64,000 nucleotides of DNA from Ashinkailepas kermadecensis (lineage: Eukaryota > Arthropoda > Thecostraca > Neolepadidae): the NCBI GenBank assembly GCA_034440615.1, contig JAOTOM010002663.1, forward strand, positions 1 to 64,000, read 5' to 3'. Shown here one piece after another: positions 44,841 through 56,355 of the stretch. The position numbers were made by a program, and so were the translations under genes. A model generated the notes under the pieces. It had not been told where the DNA came from, searched no databases, and saw only the letters and a list, made by a program, of their open reading frames with translations. Position 1 is the stretch's first letter; each line of letters opens with the position of its first letter.

Positions 44841-44892
44841 CCGGACAGCTGAAACCCCAAAAAGATCAACACGTGTCTCTTCAACAAGAGTC

Positions 44893-45211
44893 GTTCAACG
44901 TGTACCTGAGTTCAGGTCGCATGGTCATTGAATATGCTTTTGGACGCCTAAAGGGTCGCTGGCGCAGGCTGTAGAAACGCATTCACCAGGATGTGGAGTG
45001 GGCCCGGCTACCTGTTGCAATTCCTCACAACTTTTGCGAGATGCAGGAGCGTTTTTATTATCAGTGGATGCCTGGTGCTGAGACGAAGCGCGAATTCCCA
45101 CAACCTGGTGCGTCTTCATTGCGTGCACCGTCGCAGGACTCTGCAAGCAGCATGAGGGATGTGATTTGCCGGCACTTGGTAAGGCGATACCCATTCAACA
45201 ATTTTGAATGA
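44893..45211 (+). pseudogene. HARBI1-like nuclease C-terminal fragment
   Basis: Reads FNVYLSSGRMVIEYAFGRLK then GRWRRL and a TAG stop, then KRIHQDVEWARLPVAIPHNFCEMQ. The E in VIEYAFGRLKGRWR is the third catalytic acid of Harbinger nucleases. The nonsense codon and missing N-terminal exons make it a pseudogene. It belongs to a different subfamily from the gene at 10.5-17 kb. Confidence 0.7.
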
Positions 45212-45775
45212 GCCATAGGTTGTGTCGGGTTCTTTGCCATCTGTGAGGTATTGAGTGCATGGCTTGTGAAGAACTGATTTGTGCAGAGGGTGCATATTAT
45301 TCAACTACTGTGAAACTTCAGCACGGTCGATTACAATTATTTATAATTAAAAATCCAACAACTAAAATGTTCACCCCAGCTTAAAGAGGTATCTGTTGGC
45401 AATCAAGCTCCGGCAACAAATATTCAGTTAACCAATTTAATGATGGTCAAATTAACAAAGCACATAAGTTAAATGTCAGATTGCACCTTGTAAAGTAAAT
45501 ATGACATTATGTATTGATGCTGTTTTACAGAAATGTCAACAGTTGAAGAGGCTCTAGGATGTAGAATGTTATTGTCAATATTCTTATGTTAAAATAGTAT
45601 CAGTAAAAGTAAAAAAAGAGTAATAATATAGTTACACCTGATCTTCCAGGTGTTGGAAAATATTCCTAAATGTGAGTAAATTTTGTTTTCACAAAATGTT
45701 GGCTTTTCAAAGTAATGAAAAACCCAAAAAAAATACCTGAAGCAACCCTAATTATATGCTTTGACAATTCACATC

Positions 45776-46083
45776 ATGTCATACTGTGCAGTGCCGGGCT
45801 GTCAGAATTGTTCAGGGGGCAGAGGATCTGGAAGAAACCTAGTGTCTTCCTGCATGTGCTTCCAGAAGACAATGGTCTGAGTAATGTTTGGTGACAGGCC
45901 ATCAAGAGGGAGTGTAAAATGGAGAATGTGAAGGACCCGAGGGTGTGTTCAGAACATTTCAATGAACAATACTTTGCTAGAGACTTGACATTTGAGCTGA
46001 TAAATCCTGAAGCACATCCAACCTCCAATCCCAACAGGCGTCTCCTCCCTACAGCCAGCCGATCCTGCCTCATTCGTGAATAA
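45776..46083 (+). pseudogene. THAP zinc-finger domain, degenerate
   Basis: ATG 45776, then SYCAVPGCQN (first Cys pair of the C2CH THAP finger). The rest is in another frame: FLHVLPEDNGLSNVW, a TGA, QAIKRECKMENVKDPRVCSEHFNEQYF (last Cys and His). One frameshift and one nonsense codon. THAP domains form the DNA-binding N terminus of P-type transposases, and such a transposase C-terminal region follows 1.5 kb downstream on the same strand. Confidence 0.65.
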
Positions 46084-47578
46084 CATCCATCCAGGTATTC
46101 TACCATGGTAATAGGTTGGTAACAAATAATCATATATTACCACATCTTTGTTTTTCAATGTTATTATAGTGACGATTATTCAGAAATATCAATTAAGCAA
46201 ATCATCCTGAACAAGTAAAAAATGGAAATGGTTTCCCAAGATATATGCATTCAAGATAATTGGGTGTCTCCATGTATCAAGAGCCTTTTGAGTATACTGG
46301 TACATGTTCAATCAATGGCATCATGGAATAGCCAAGACATGCTACACCATGATCAATGTCATAATGCCGTGCCATGACAATGTTCAATTGTACCATGATC
46401 CCAATAAAACCACCGCTTTGGGGTACCGATTGTCACTTCTGATGCGACAGTGTGCTCAGTTGTCTTAGGTCCCACTCATCTCCACTGTGTGAACTTTGTG
46501 CACTTTTTCATTACTTTTGTATCTGCACTATTATTCTTTGATGTACTTGGCACACATAGTTGTTGTCAATAAACACATAGTAATTGATCAACACATTACA
46601 ATTTGTGTACAATATAGTTTGATGAATTATATTATGGTTCATGTTAAAGCGGCGTTGAAGTAGTTGATCAATAGTACTAATAAATACATTTATCATCAAA
46701 TCAATGGCAGTAAATACCATTTTGCATCATTTCATTGATATGACACTGTTCGGTTAAATGCCATGCTGAAGGGTGATTCCGCTGTTGCGGGGAGTGACTT
46801 GCCTGCTACCATGTCAATGCACGGAACATCAATTCAAATAACCGGATTTTTTTTTTGACATTCCTGCATTTGATACCTTATAGTTTACGTCGCTATGGAT
46901 CTCGGACGATTTATTATTGAGGTCGAAACTGTATAAATATGGACGTGAATATTAATATCTGTAATGCTTAAATGCCCAGTGGATCTTACATCAGCTGCGC
47001 TTCAGCGAACAGTTCTCTTCCCGTCCATATCTTTTTGAGACAGTGTCATGATGGGCGGGCGGTCTACTTTTGCATGGACTTTACGCGGAGTTCAATTCTG
47101 TTTAAGAAAATTAATTTTGCAATTTCCTAAATTTCCATATTTCTTGGCAAAACGCAGAAACAAACAAAACAGTGCTTAAACAACACTTTGCATAGCCTGT
47201 CTGAGAGAGGAATTTGATAATTATGATATCGAACAGATAGGGCGGAAACAGATCTATCGAACGGCGTACGATTTGTTATCATCCGGGAATTATTAGAGGA
47301 TGTAGGTGGCCTCGGAGTTATAAGTGCTTTTCCAGCTCTCTTTCGTTCTTGAAAAGTTCGAAATTCGAAGTTTCGAAGAAAAAATCGAAATTCGATTTGG
47401 ACCAAATCCAGGGCATATTCGTGATCAGGAAAATATTCTACGTATACCAACATAGCTTATGTCGACGAAATATCAAGAAACAAGAATTGTGAAATTGAGA
47501 CAGCGTCGTGATGGGCGGACATTTTTCTACTGAAATCCTCAAAGCAATGCACGATTCACCTATTTTTCTTGTTGCAGA
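46084..47578. other. No gene; AT-rich, possibly intronic
   Basis: Lies between a THAP domain and a P-type transposase end. The phrase GAGACAG-GTC-TGATGGGCGG occurs at about 47037 and 47495. No catalytic-core sequence was found. Confidence 0.4.
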
Positions 47579-48940
47579 TGGCTACTGGCACGCCAAAAGA
47601 TCCACCCGGCGTTCTGGCTGCTCAGTGCCACCAGTACCCTGGCAATGGAGTGACATGTGGCGGGCCACGTCGAAGAATTGCGAGTCATCACGAACTTTGT
47701 CGCCCACCACGACGTCGCGAATGTCAGCCATCCGATGGACACCAAGCCGCTGCGACGTGAGTACAGGGGCACGGAGCAGCAAGAGGCGGCTCTTGACTTT
47801 GGCGTTCAGGAGGCAGTCGACATGCGCGTGGGCCGTGCCAAATCGCCATATGCCTTCCAGAAGGGTATCGGGTGGCTGTGAAGGCCATCCGAGGTCTGTT
47901 GCGGGACATGTGGCAAACGTTTTGGGAAGCCACGAATCTGCTCACCCGCCGCCTGACCAAGGATCGCTTGGAGGGCACGTTCGGTGTGGTGCACGGCAGG
48001 GGTGGCGGAAACTCTAATCCAACGACCCTCGAAGCCAAGCACCGAATGTGGTTCCTGCTGCTGCTGTACGTGATGAAGTCGGGTGCCAACCCGCCGAACT
48101 CGGCTGACTCTCCGTCTAATGGTGACTTGGTCGATGTCGAGGTTGCTGACCAAGTGCTGCACCTGCAGCAGGATGTCGATCGGGAAGTGGCACACCCGGA
48201 CGTAGGAAGCGACATCCTTCACTCCGCAGATCGCGTGGACCGGTCTGCCGCTTTCGTCACCGATGCGAGTGCCTCACCTGCTCCGGGCGACGATGACAAC
48301 GCCGACATCTCGAAGGTGTCACAGCTGTTGCAGGAGGTCAGAGACCGGCACCCACCAACAGCAACAACATCCCCATCAGCCTCCTGTGATCAGGAAACAA
48401 CTGTGCCTGCCGCAGCTAGTGCCATGGTGTACGTCGCTGGCTTCGTGGCGCGCGGAAGACCAGCGGTCGGGCGTCTCGGGCCCGCCTCGTTTCTCGGAAG
48501 ACGGTCCAAAGGACTTGCTTTGGACGCAAATGCTGAATCTCGGCGGTCTGACAGTGCCTTCGACTGATTTCTGGAAAACTTTCCGAGGAATAGACATGGT
48601 GTTTAGCTTTCATCATGTCCATCAGTCGGACGGCTCGAGCCGTGAGGAGGGTGTGATAGGCACGCTGGTCGACATCACGCGGCAAAAGTTCCCCATTCTA
48701 CCGATGTCAGGAATAGTGAAGTTCTGCCGGACATGCACCATAATCAGGAATAGGTGTGATCAACTCCTCAATGGCAGCCACTTCCCTGATGAAGCGCTCT
48801 CAGCGCAAGCGTGCTGCTTATGCCTAATAGGACTGGCCGATGTTGTGAATAAACATCTTCTAATTTTCTTATTAAAGATGCAACCAAGATGTCGAATGGT
48901 ACATAATGTAAATGCATGCAACTGCATGACATGGTTCTAG
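47579..48940 (+). pseudogene. P-element/THAP9-like transposase, C-terminal region
   Basis: Acceptor TTGCAG at 47573-47578. Reads MDTKPLRREYRG, FGVQEAVDMRVGRAKSPYAF, then after a frame change at GGG 47870-47872 VKAIRGLLRDMW, LLTRRLTKDRLEGTFGVVHG, RGGGNSNPTTLEAK, AMVYVAGFVAR, then in a third frame GLTVPSTDFWKTFRGI and a late C-x2-C (FCRTC). These are the P/THAP9 C-terminal blocks (KDxLExxFGxxRxRGGxNxNP, YxxGxVxR). The second frame change, near 48450, fits loss of a CG pair. Ends poorly defined. Confidence 0.7.
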
Positions 48941-49852
48941 CTCTACATACAGCCTAGCATCACTTCAAAACCTGTCTTCATGTGAAGGTCTCCATTTTGT
49001 ATTGTGCTCCACCAACACCATATGTCGGTGGCACCTGATCTGTAGCACGATTTAATGTGCGGTCGTGAATTGCCTACGGATGTTGCTAGTTTGTGTTCGC
49101 ATTCAGATACGTGAAATGGCAAGATCATTGGCGGCGAAACGGATCTTAGTTGAGGTGAATATATTCATTACTTTGGGACCATTCTTTCCATGCAAGCCCA
49201 TGGGGTAATGCTATAATACTTCACGTTTGATGACACTACCAACGTCCTCCTCCTCTGACGCCGCCCTTTTGAAAGACATACTTCGACCAGAATACCAGGA
49301 TCAAGGCAAACACACTTGCTGATGAATTGTTTAGGGTTCAGCATACCATACCAGCTCAGCGACTTCGTACCGAAAGTGGTCGCCCCACCCTTAAATCTTA
49401 TTTTCAAACACTGGCACATCGTACATTCTCGTACACGGTAGCGTTCCCTCCGGCTCCGTCTTGTGCCATCTATCGACGAAGCTGCTTACTCCTCACTAGC
49501 AAAAGTATGATAGGTTTATTTATTATGAGATAATCCGTCAAGCAATGCGCAGCAAGCTTCAATTACTGCTTATTTCCGGTTTCCAGGGGCATATCCACAG
49601 GGGGGACTGGAGAATGTGCCCCTCCCATGGAAGGGTGGCGCGAATCTGACCGGGAAAGGGTGCCTCTCCGGGAGACTTGCAAGTCTCCCGGGTGTGTGCA
49701 CCACCATTCCTGGTGGCGGATTGATGGAAAAACTGGGGGCATGTTCTCTCGCCGATAGAAACACGATGCAACTTCGACTGGAAAAAAGCGTATTAGTTCA
49801 CCAGATCTTATTGATAATTATTTGTGTCCTACTACTGCATGACCATTTTCAG
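48941..49852. other. No gene; palindrome
   Basis: A perfect 24-bp palindrome at 49668-49691, within a GC-rich patch (GGGGCATATCC...GTGCCCCTCCC) of a type common in dispersed repeats. Short frames without domains. Confidence 0.45.
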
Positions 49853-50229
49853 AAGCCTTCATACTGCTCAGTGGCTGAGTGCAGCTCCCAGGGAGCTCGC
49901 TACAAAAGAGCAGTAGAAGAAAGGATAAATATCCCAGCTGGCACAGATCTGAACTTCCATCGGCTCCCTGAAGAAGGAATACAAAGGAAGAGATGGATCA
50001 AGTTTTGCGAGAGATCTGATAAATTCCAAATTAATTCTGGCAGTTTGTTCCTTGCATTTCAAACATGATGACGATGATGATGATTATTGGGGTTTTAGGG
50101 TGCGTCAACCCATGTGGGTTATATTGCACCCATGCATTTCAAACATGAGGACTATGTCACTCATACAGGTGTAAATAGCCTGAAGACTTGTGTTGTGCCA
50201 TCACAATTTGCACCATCGAGCAGCCAGTA
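49853..50229 (+). pseudogene. THAP domain exon split by a micro-insertion
   Basis: Acceptor TTTCAG ends at 49852. Reads SYCSVAECSSQGARYKRAVE, LNFHRLPEEGIQRKRWIKFC, then near 50045 the frame changes and continues on the far side of the insertion as SLHFKHEDYVTHTGVNSLK, ending SSSQ before a likely donor near 50226. It contains the Cys pair, the FHRLP motif and the final His of a C2CH finger. The 64-bp insertion 50069-50132 duplicates 16 bp of it. Confidence 0.65.
50069..50132 (-). mobile_element. 64-bp LINE-hairpin micro-insertion in a THAP exon
   Basis: Target duplication TGCATTTCAAACATGA at 50053-50068 and 50133-50148. The minus strand begins 1 nt before GGGTGC, forms GGGTGC/GCACCC, and ends in an ATC-type tail. 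It is almost identical to the 3' end of the LINE at 24278. Confidence 0.9.
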
Positions 50230-51053
50230 AGAATGCTTGAAACCTTTCCTGTCTACTTTTTAATCCATTATTCGTTTCACAGCTTTTAAACTAAATAATG
50301 GTACAGAAATACATGTTTTGTAAAGTTCTTCTTTCAAAGGCACTTTAGCAATGAGACATTCCCATGTCTTACTCCTGTATCCCACAAAGGGCAGCATGAA
50401 TGGACCCACCCATGAGCAGTAACCATGGTGGTGCCATTTTGTCTGGCAATCAATTATGTCACAGAATATCTCAAGGTTTTTCTAATGTTATATATTGTCC
50501 TATGTATTTACGCTGCATACACACGATGTAGAATAGGACAAAAAAGTGTACGTCTCGCGGATCGAACAGCTGATCGGGATGCCAAATAGCCTTATGTAGT
50601 AATATTGTGCTGTGCTGTCATATTGTTCCATGAGTTAATTATAGTCAGTCGCATTGGCATGTGCACTACAAATAATGCAGATTGGGCAAGATGGCAAATC
50701 TGGCGAAGTGATGTTAACGCGTTGTTCACTACAGCGAAACAAATAATTGTGCTGTCTGAATATTGGTGCTGAATGTTTCTGATGTAACTCTGGATTTGCC
50801 TGATCATCAAGAGATGATTACATTGTAAACAAAAATAAAACGTGGATTCTGTTTTTAGTGATTGAATATTTAATTTCAGTTATGATGCATCACCAAAGCG
50901 TGAAGAGCGCAGTCAGCCAGTGGTCGTCAGGCATGAGTCAGATCACCTCACAACTGATGCATTCCGAAAGGTGACCAATGTTCTAAGCTCAACAGTGCAT
51001 CTCGGTAAATAATGGCATATGGGGCAACGTGTCAATATATATATATATAATAT

Positions 51054-51106
<53 letters not shown>

Positions 51107-51869
51107 CTATTTCTCCTTGCGTTTACCCTGCTGGCGGAACTGCTCCACGAGGGGGTCATACTTCGCCAGCTTTCCGTCGGCGGCGGCACGCAGCGCCGCG
51201 ACTCGGTTCTCGAATGCGATGGCAACGATGATATATATACACACACACATCACAGGACGAAATCGTTCTTTTATTCTCATTTGGGGTCTGGATCGGCCGA
51301 TCACCTCCCTCCTAAAATTGCAAGTAAACATGGCACTGCTCGAAGCCAAGAATACAAACTAAGCATGCATTTCGATGCAGGATGTCCAAACTCCATTGAA
51401 AATTACGGCGATTAGGCATTCGGAAAGGGATTGAGAGATAGGTCAATGGACGATTAGACAGTAAACACCCGGAGGTGCCCGTTTGAAGCCCATCGCCCGT
51501 CCGTAGGTAGCCGTTTGAAGTGTAAGCGTACTTTCGTAACGGTCCGTAGTCATCTGTATGCGCCCGCATACAGATGACCCATGTATTGGCCCATAGAAGT
51601 CGAAAAACATGTAAGTTGTATATGTGACTCTGAACATTGTATTGTGCATGTATTATTATGTATTGTGCATGTGTTTGCACGTCGATGTGTGAAATCGCGC
51701 CTATTTGTGTAATTGCAAATGTTGATACGGACGCCTATATTGCAAGCCAATAATGAATATCCTTATCTCAAAGCACAGCGCAATTATTATTCGATACCTA
51801 TCATGTTTTATCCTAGCTATCCTCTCATCGTGCCTATATCCACAGTCATCCTTTGTCCTCTGTTGGCAC
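50230..51869. other. Probable intron, TA microsatellite, inverted repeat
   Basis: Interrupted TA repeats at 51034-51102. A perfect inverted repeat with 14-bp arms at 51549-51562 and 51565-51578. A minus-strand fragment at 51120-51235 (FENRVAALRAAADGKLAKYDPL) looks like a LINE ORF scrap. Confidence 0.45.
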
Positions 51870-53073
51870 CCAAACACCAGCAACGGAGGAGGTTGCAGTG
51901 TTGAGAGCTGAACTGCAGTTCGATCGAGAACATCACAGACGAACCAAAGAGCGACTGCAGAAGATTGAGGCGCACATCAACAGGGCATGTCTTCTCCAGT
52001 TATTTACTCCTTCGCAGCTGCGCATGCTCCAGACAGGGAAACACCACAAGGAATTGGAAGCCTCATCCATGACCAAGGCCCTCAGCCTGCGCATCAAATT
52101 GTACCGTTCCAGTTATTCAAACCTCCGTGAACAAGATGGATTTCCCCCGTCATCTGCTACGTCGCCGAAGCGATGGGCAAATGATTATTGCGTCTGACTG
52201 GGGAGGTACGCCACGATCATGAACGTGCTCGCTGATAAGGTGGCAGATATTCCAGCCGTGGAAACGCATGTCACACTCATGCTGGACGAAATATCTTGAC
52301 TCTCGTCTGCAATATGACCAGGGAGAAGATAGGGTGTACGGCCTTCACCGCTGCCTGCAGCTCTTCATGGTCCGGTCCATCTGCGTAGGCTGGAAGCAGC
52401 CTGTGCCGTTTGATTTTGACCGTGCCCTGGACGCAGCGTTGCTGTGTGAAATCATCGTAGCGCTGGAGAAGCGGCCTTTCCGTCCGTGCTGTGGTTGGCG
52501 ACATGGATCCCAAGAATCAAGCCCTACGGGCTAATTGGGCCTGGATCAAGAAGGCGACGTCGCTAATCTCAGTAGGAATGTGGGTGCTGGCAGACGTGCC
52601 GCATCTGCTCACTCATCAGAAATCACGTGCTGGACGACGTCAAGCTCGGTGGCGAAGTAATCCTGAACAAAGCCATCCTTCAAGATCTCCTGAGTAAGAT
52701 CGGCGTCACTCAGGAGCTCCACATTTACCCTCGCCTGCAACAACAGCACCTTGATGTGAGCCGAAACGCCCGACAGCGTGTGCGCCCTGCTGCGCAACTA
52801 CTCAGTGAGTCGACAGTGGCCGCGTTGGAGTTCCTGCTGCCGCTGCCGGAGCATCAGCGCGCCGCCGATTTCATACGCGCCGTGGACTGGGGGTCTCATG
52901 TGTTGAACTCACGCGTCCAGTGGGACGACAAGAAAGAACGCTGCGCTCTCGGTAGCCACATAGCTCTGCAGCTGGAGGCCCAGGACCAGAGGCGAAAAAA
53001 GCCAACGACACGCCGACGCACGTCGGTGACAGCTAAAGGGACACGGAAGACTAATGAGACAGCCAAAGGCTAA
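51870..53073 (+). pseudogene. P-element/THAP9-like transposase, coiled coil and catalytic core
   Basis: Reads a coiled coil (VLRAELQFDREHHRRTKER), LFTPSQLRMLQTGKHHKELE, KALSLRIKLYRSSYSNLRE, then HVTLMLDEIS (first catalytic Asp), SRLQYDQGEDRVYG, SICVGWKQPVPFDFDRA, VVGDMDPKNQALRANW (second Asp), LIRNHVLDDVKLG and VSRNARQRVRPAAQLLSEST. This is the P/THAP9 order up to the inserted domain. At least four frame changes (near 52195, 52296, 52485 and 52620). The C-terminal block is missing. The THAP exon at 49853 is probably its 5' end. Confidence 0.75.
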
Positions 53074-55199
53074 CATGTCTTTTTATTTCCAAGCTTGAAA
53101 AAAAAAATCGTATGAGTCCATTTCTATTTCTGGTTTACATTAGAAGATGACATATTTTATATAGTGGTAGCATCCTTATGAGACAGCTGCTGGCTGAAAA
53201 AAAATGCGGCACAGGTGGCGGCCTATGCTAAATTATCATAAAAGTCGGCGGTATGCCGGTGAGACAGCAAGTGAGCTGTCTCATGCGGGACATTTGTGGC
53301 GCGTTGAACCTTATTGAATGACCTTGCTGAACAAAGTAGAATCGGGTCCTGGGAAATGACGTCATGGAAGTTAAGGGCATCTGCTTGCCCTTAATTAGCG
53401 CAATAATTCGTGAAACAAAAAAAGCAAATCAACACGAGACAATTTTTTTCACGCAACTCCCAACAGATACCAAAAACATTACCAGTCTCTTTCATGGATC
53501 CGCGGGTACATATATAGTTTTCTGTGATGTCATTTGGAGAACAAACTATACCTGGTGGTTTGAATGGTTTCCCTTGAATGGTATGAATTTGAATCTCCTT
53601 GAATGGTAATAGCCTTGGGTTTCCCATGATCTTTGTCCACCGGTTGGTTCGTTCATCAAGTCCTCGGTGGGAATAAAGACAATTCTGTGTTATTTTTTGC
53701 CCTTGAGAAGAGCTGGAACGATGGGGAAGAACACGCCTTTTGCACAGTCAAGGAAGAAGGTGACTTGCGGCTATGAAAGGTGTAATTATGAAGGAGAAAT
53801 GCGCAACATAAAGAGGAACAAGTTGAGGCACGGAGGGCAGCTCTTGCGCGTAAAGAATATGTCCTTCGGTGTTGGAGGAAAGTGGGAACGATGGTGCAGA
53901 CCGGTGCCCAATGATGATGTCAACGCATCACCAGGAGCAAGTAATTAATGTTGTTTTTTTTGTGGTGATTCACACGTCTGTCAAGACAGCTTCATATTCG
54001 GATTCACATTCGGATTTAGATTCGAACCCGGACTCCTAAGATTTCGCTAAAACTCTGCACACACGGAGTACTAATAGCGCTTATTACAGCGGTAGCAGTT
54101 ACTTCCCATCACATGAACAACTTTGACCTCCAGAGGTCATCGAATTTCAAGGTCGTTAGCTCGGACCCCTACGATTTCGATGAACAATTGGACACTGATA
54201 GTACCAATGGTGCGACCCAATGGCACTGTGATACGCACTGCGTATCACAGTGATATCATTTATATTCCATCACATTGAGAAGTTTGACCTCCAGAGCCCA
54301 ACGAATCACTGTGGGGGATCACTGTGGTGGCAATCACTTCCAATCAAATTTAAGGCTGACCTCCAGAGGTCAAGGAAGATGGTCTTGGAGCAAGGCCGTC
54401 GACGTCTCCCTACGATTTACACTAAAACATGCTATTATATAGTCGTATGTCGCCAGGACATATTCACGAAGAATTGTCTCAGGTTAGTGATCTGAGCCGT
54501 ATCAGTGGCCTGATCTGACCTGACAACACACTTTACACCAATACTTCTGGAATGAATGCGCGCAGGTCTGTGCAGTTTCATTGCATTGCATTGGGCCATT
54601 TTTGTAATACAATGCAGAAAGAAACAGGATCTTGCCTACCTACCTACCTACGTGCGGAACGAAATGATTAGCATATGGTTACATAGAAACTACTGTAATT
54701 GGAACACTGCATGATCTAAAAACAAAATTGTATCTAATAAAATGTAATGAATGTCCCATATGATACCAACATCTTCAGCGCTTTCACGCCAACCGTTTTT
54801 CATTTATACTCGAAACAACAATGGTGGAATGGTAACAACAGTCGTTTGCCCGTCCTGCGCGGGCTAATACTCACAGTAAAATACTATGTATTCCGTAACC
54901 AGCAGACAGTAATAATTTTTTATCATTATGGCAACCGCAGGGCAGTGGGATGCGTGGAAATTGATCCCATAAGTTTGTTTTATTCCCATTTCTCCATTGT
55001 AAGATAGCAAGCGTCGCCAGTATTTGATCCCTGCTCTAACGATACATCGTCTCACTGAGACCGCCGTGGTGGCACTCTGCCATTTGTAGCAGGACAGCTC
55101 ACATGAAGTGATTTGCCTTCTTCCAGCCCTGCGCATTGATAATTGATATTGCATGAATGAGATGTTTGTCAGAAGCCCCAAAAGCATTGCCTACCTTCC
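53074..55199. other. No gene; short repeats
   Basis: TTTGACCTCCAGAGGTCA-like words at about 54121, 54283 and 54353 in a region of diverged repetition. Perfect inverted repeat with 13-bp arms at 54224-54236 and 54240-54252. A 93-codon frame at 53667-53948 is not recognised. Confidence 0.45.
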
Positions 55200-55790
55200 G
55201 AAATTACAGCCCTCTCCCCCCTCCCCCCGTCAAGGGACGTTCCGCTGCGCCTGCCTGTGTACCCTGCCGTTTCACAAATATTCACCCGACGACCAAAGCT
55301 TTTACACACACATCCACCCACTGTATATGGCTTGCACCGCCATTGACAATATTGCCGATATTAAGACGTTATTAACTTCAAATAGCGACTCGGGACCCGG
55401 CATCCGAGAAAGGATGAGAAAACAGCCTAGCACACACCGCACCTATGTGTTCCCTGCCATTCCTAGAATATCCACCTGACGACAAAAATGTTTACACACA
55501 CCCACCCACTGCATTTGCCTTTCGCTACATTTCATAACAGCATGGATATTAAGACGTAATTCACTTCAAATAGCGACTTGAATCACGTCATCACCCCATA
55601 GACTAAGGGAACACACCAATATGCACCGTACCATTTTGTAACCTACCGTTTCCTGAATGATCATATCTTAACAAAAGTTTTACACAGCCAGCCATCCATT
55701 GCATATGGATAGCGCGGCACCTTCGACAATATCACCAACGGCATTCCAGTTGCCAATTGAGGTTAATAACGTGCCAAAATCGGTGACATC
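55200..55790 (+). repeat. Tandem repeat of about 188 bp, three diverged units
   Basis: Corresponding points at about 55263, 55451 and 55639: CCTGCC/ACCGTTTC-type start, GACGACAAA, TTTTACACACA, CACCCACTG, ATATTAAGACGT and AACTTCAAATAGCGACT. Spacing is 188 bp each time. Three copies only; this could be the edge of a satellite. Confidence 0.65.
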
Positions 55791-56355
55791 GTCAAAGGTG
55801 GCGCAAGCCCCACACAGTAGGCAGCTGTCTGTTGAATAATGTGTTGCCAGGTGAAAAAAAAATCCCGAAACGGCAGGGTACACAATGGTAGGACAGGCTG
55901 GTCTGTCAAATGCATAGGGTACACAGTGGTTAGTTTTTTTCTGATCCGTCTTCGCCTCTAGCGAGCAAACGGATGCGTATTGGAAACAAAAATCGTTCAG
56001 CATGTCCGATCCCTCGTCAGAAATGCTAATTGCTAACTATTCAAGTCTGGCTGAATTAGGAGGTACACGAATGTGTATTTGAATGCGGATACAAGAACGT
56101 TGGTGACATGACGGACGTATCTGCTTCGGCTGCAGAACGATAATTCAAGATATCACCAAACATTTTACTCACGAGGCTTTCGTGACAGCATATATCATTC
56201 GAGGTACTTTTCAGTACTCCGCTCAAAAGCACCGCGCACACCAATGGCGTACTCTTTTTCCGCAGCGAAGCAAGTGAGAGCCGTTTGTGCTTTCCATATT
56301 AGTATATTTGATAATTTTACTCTAGCTAAGAAACTCATTATGTGCTCGAGCAATC
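55791..56355. other. No gene recognised
   Basis: Minus-strand frame of 107 codons (56003-55680) lies on the last repeat unit and is not convincing. Confidence 0.35.
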
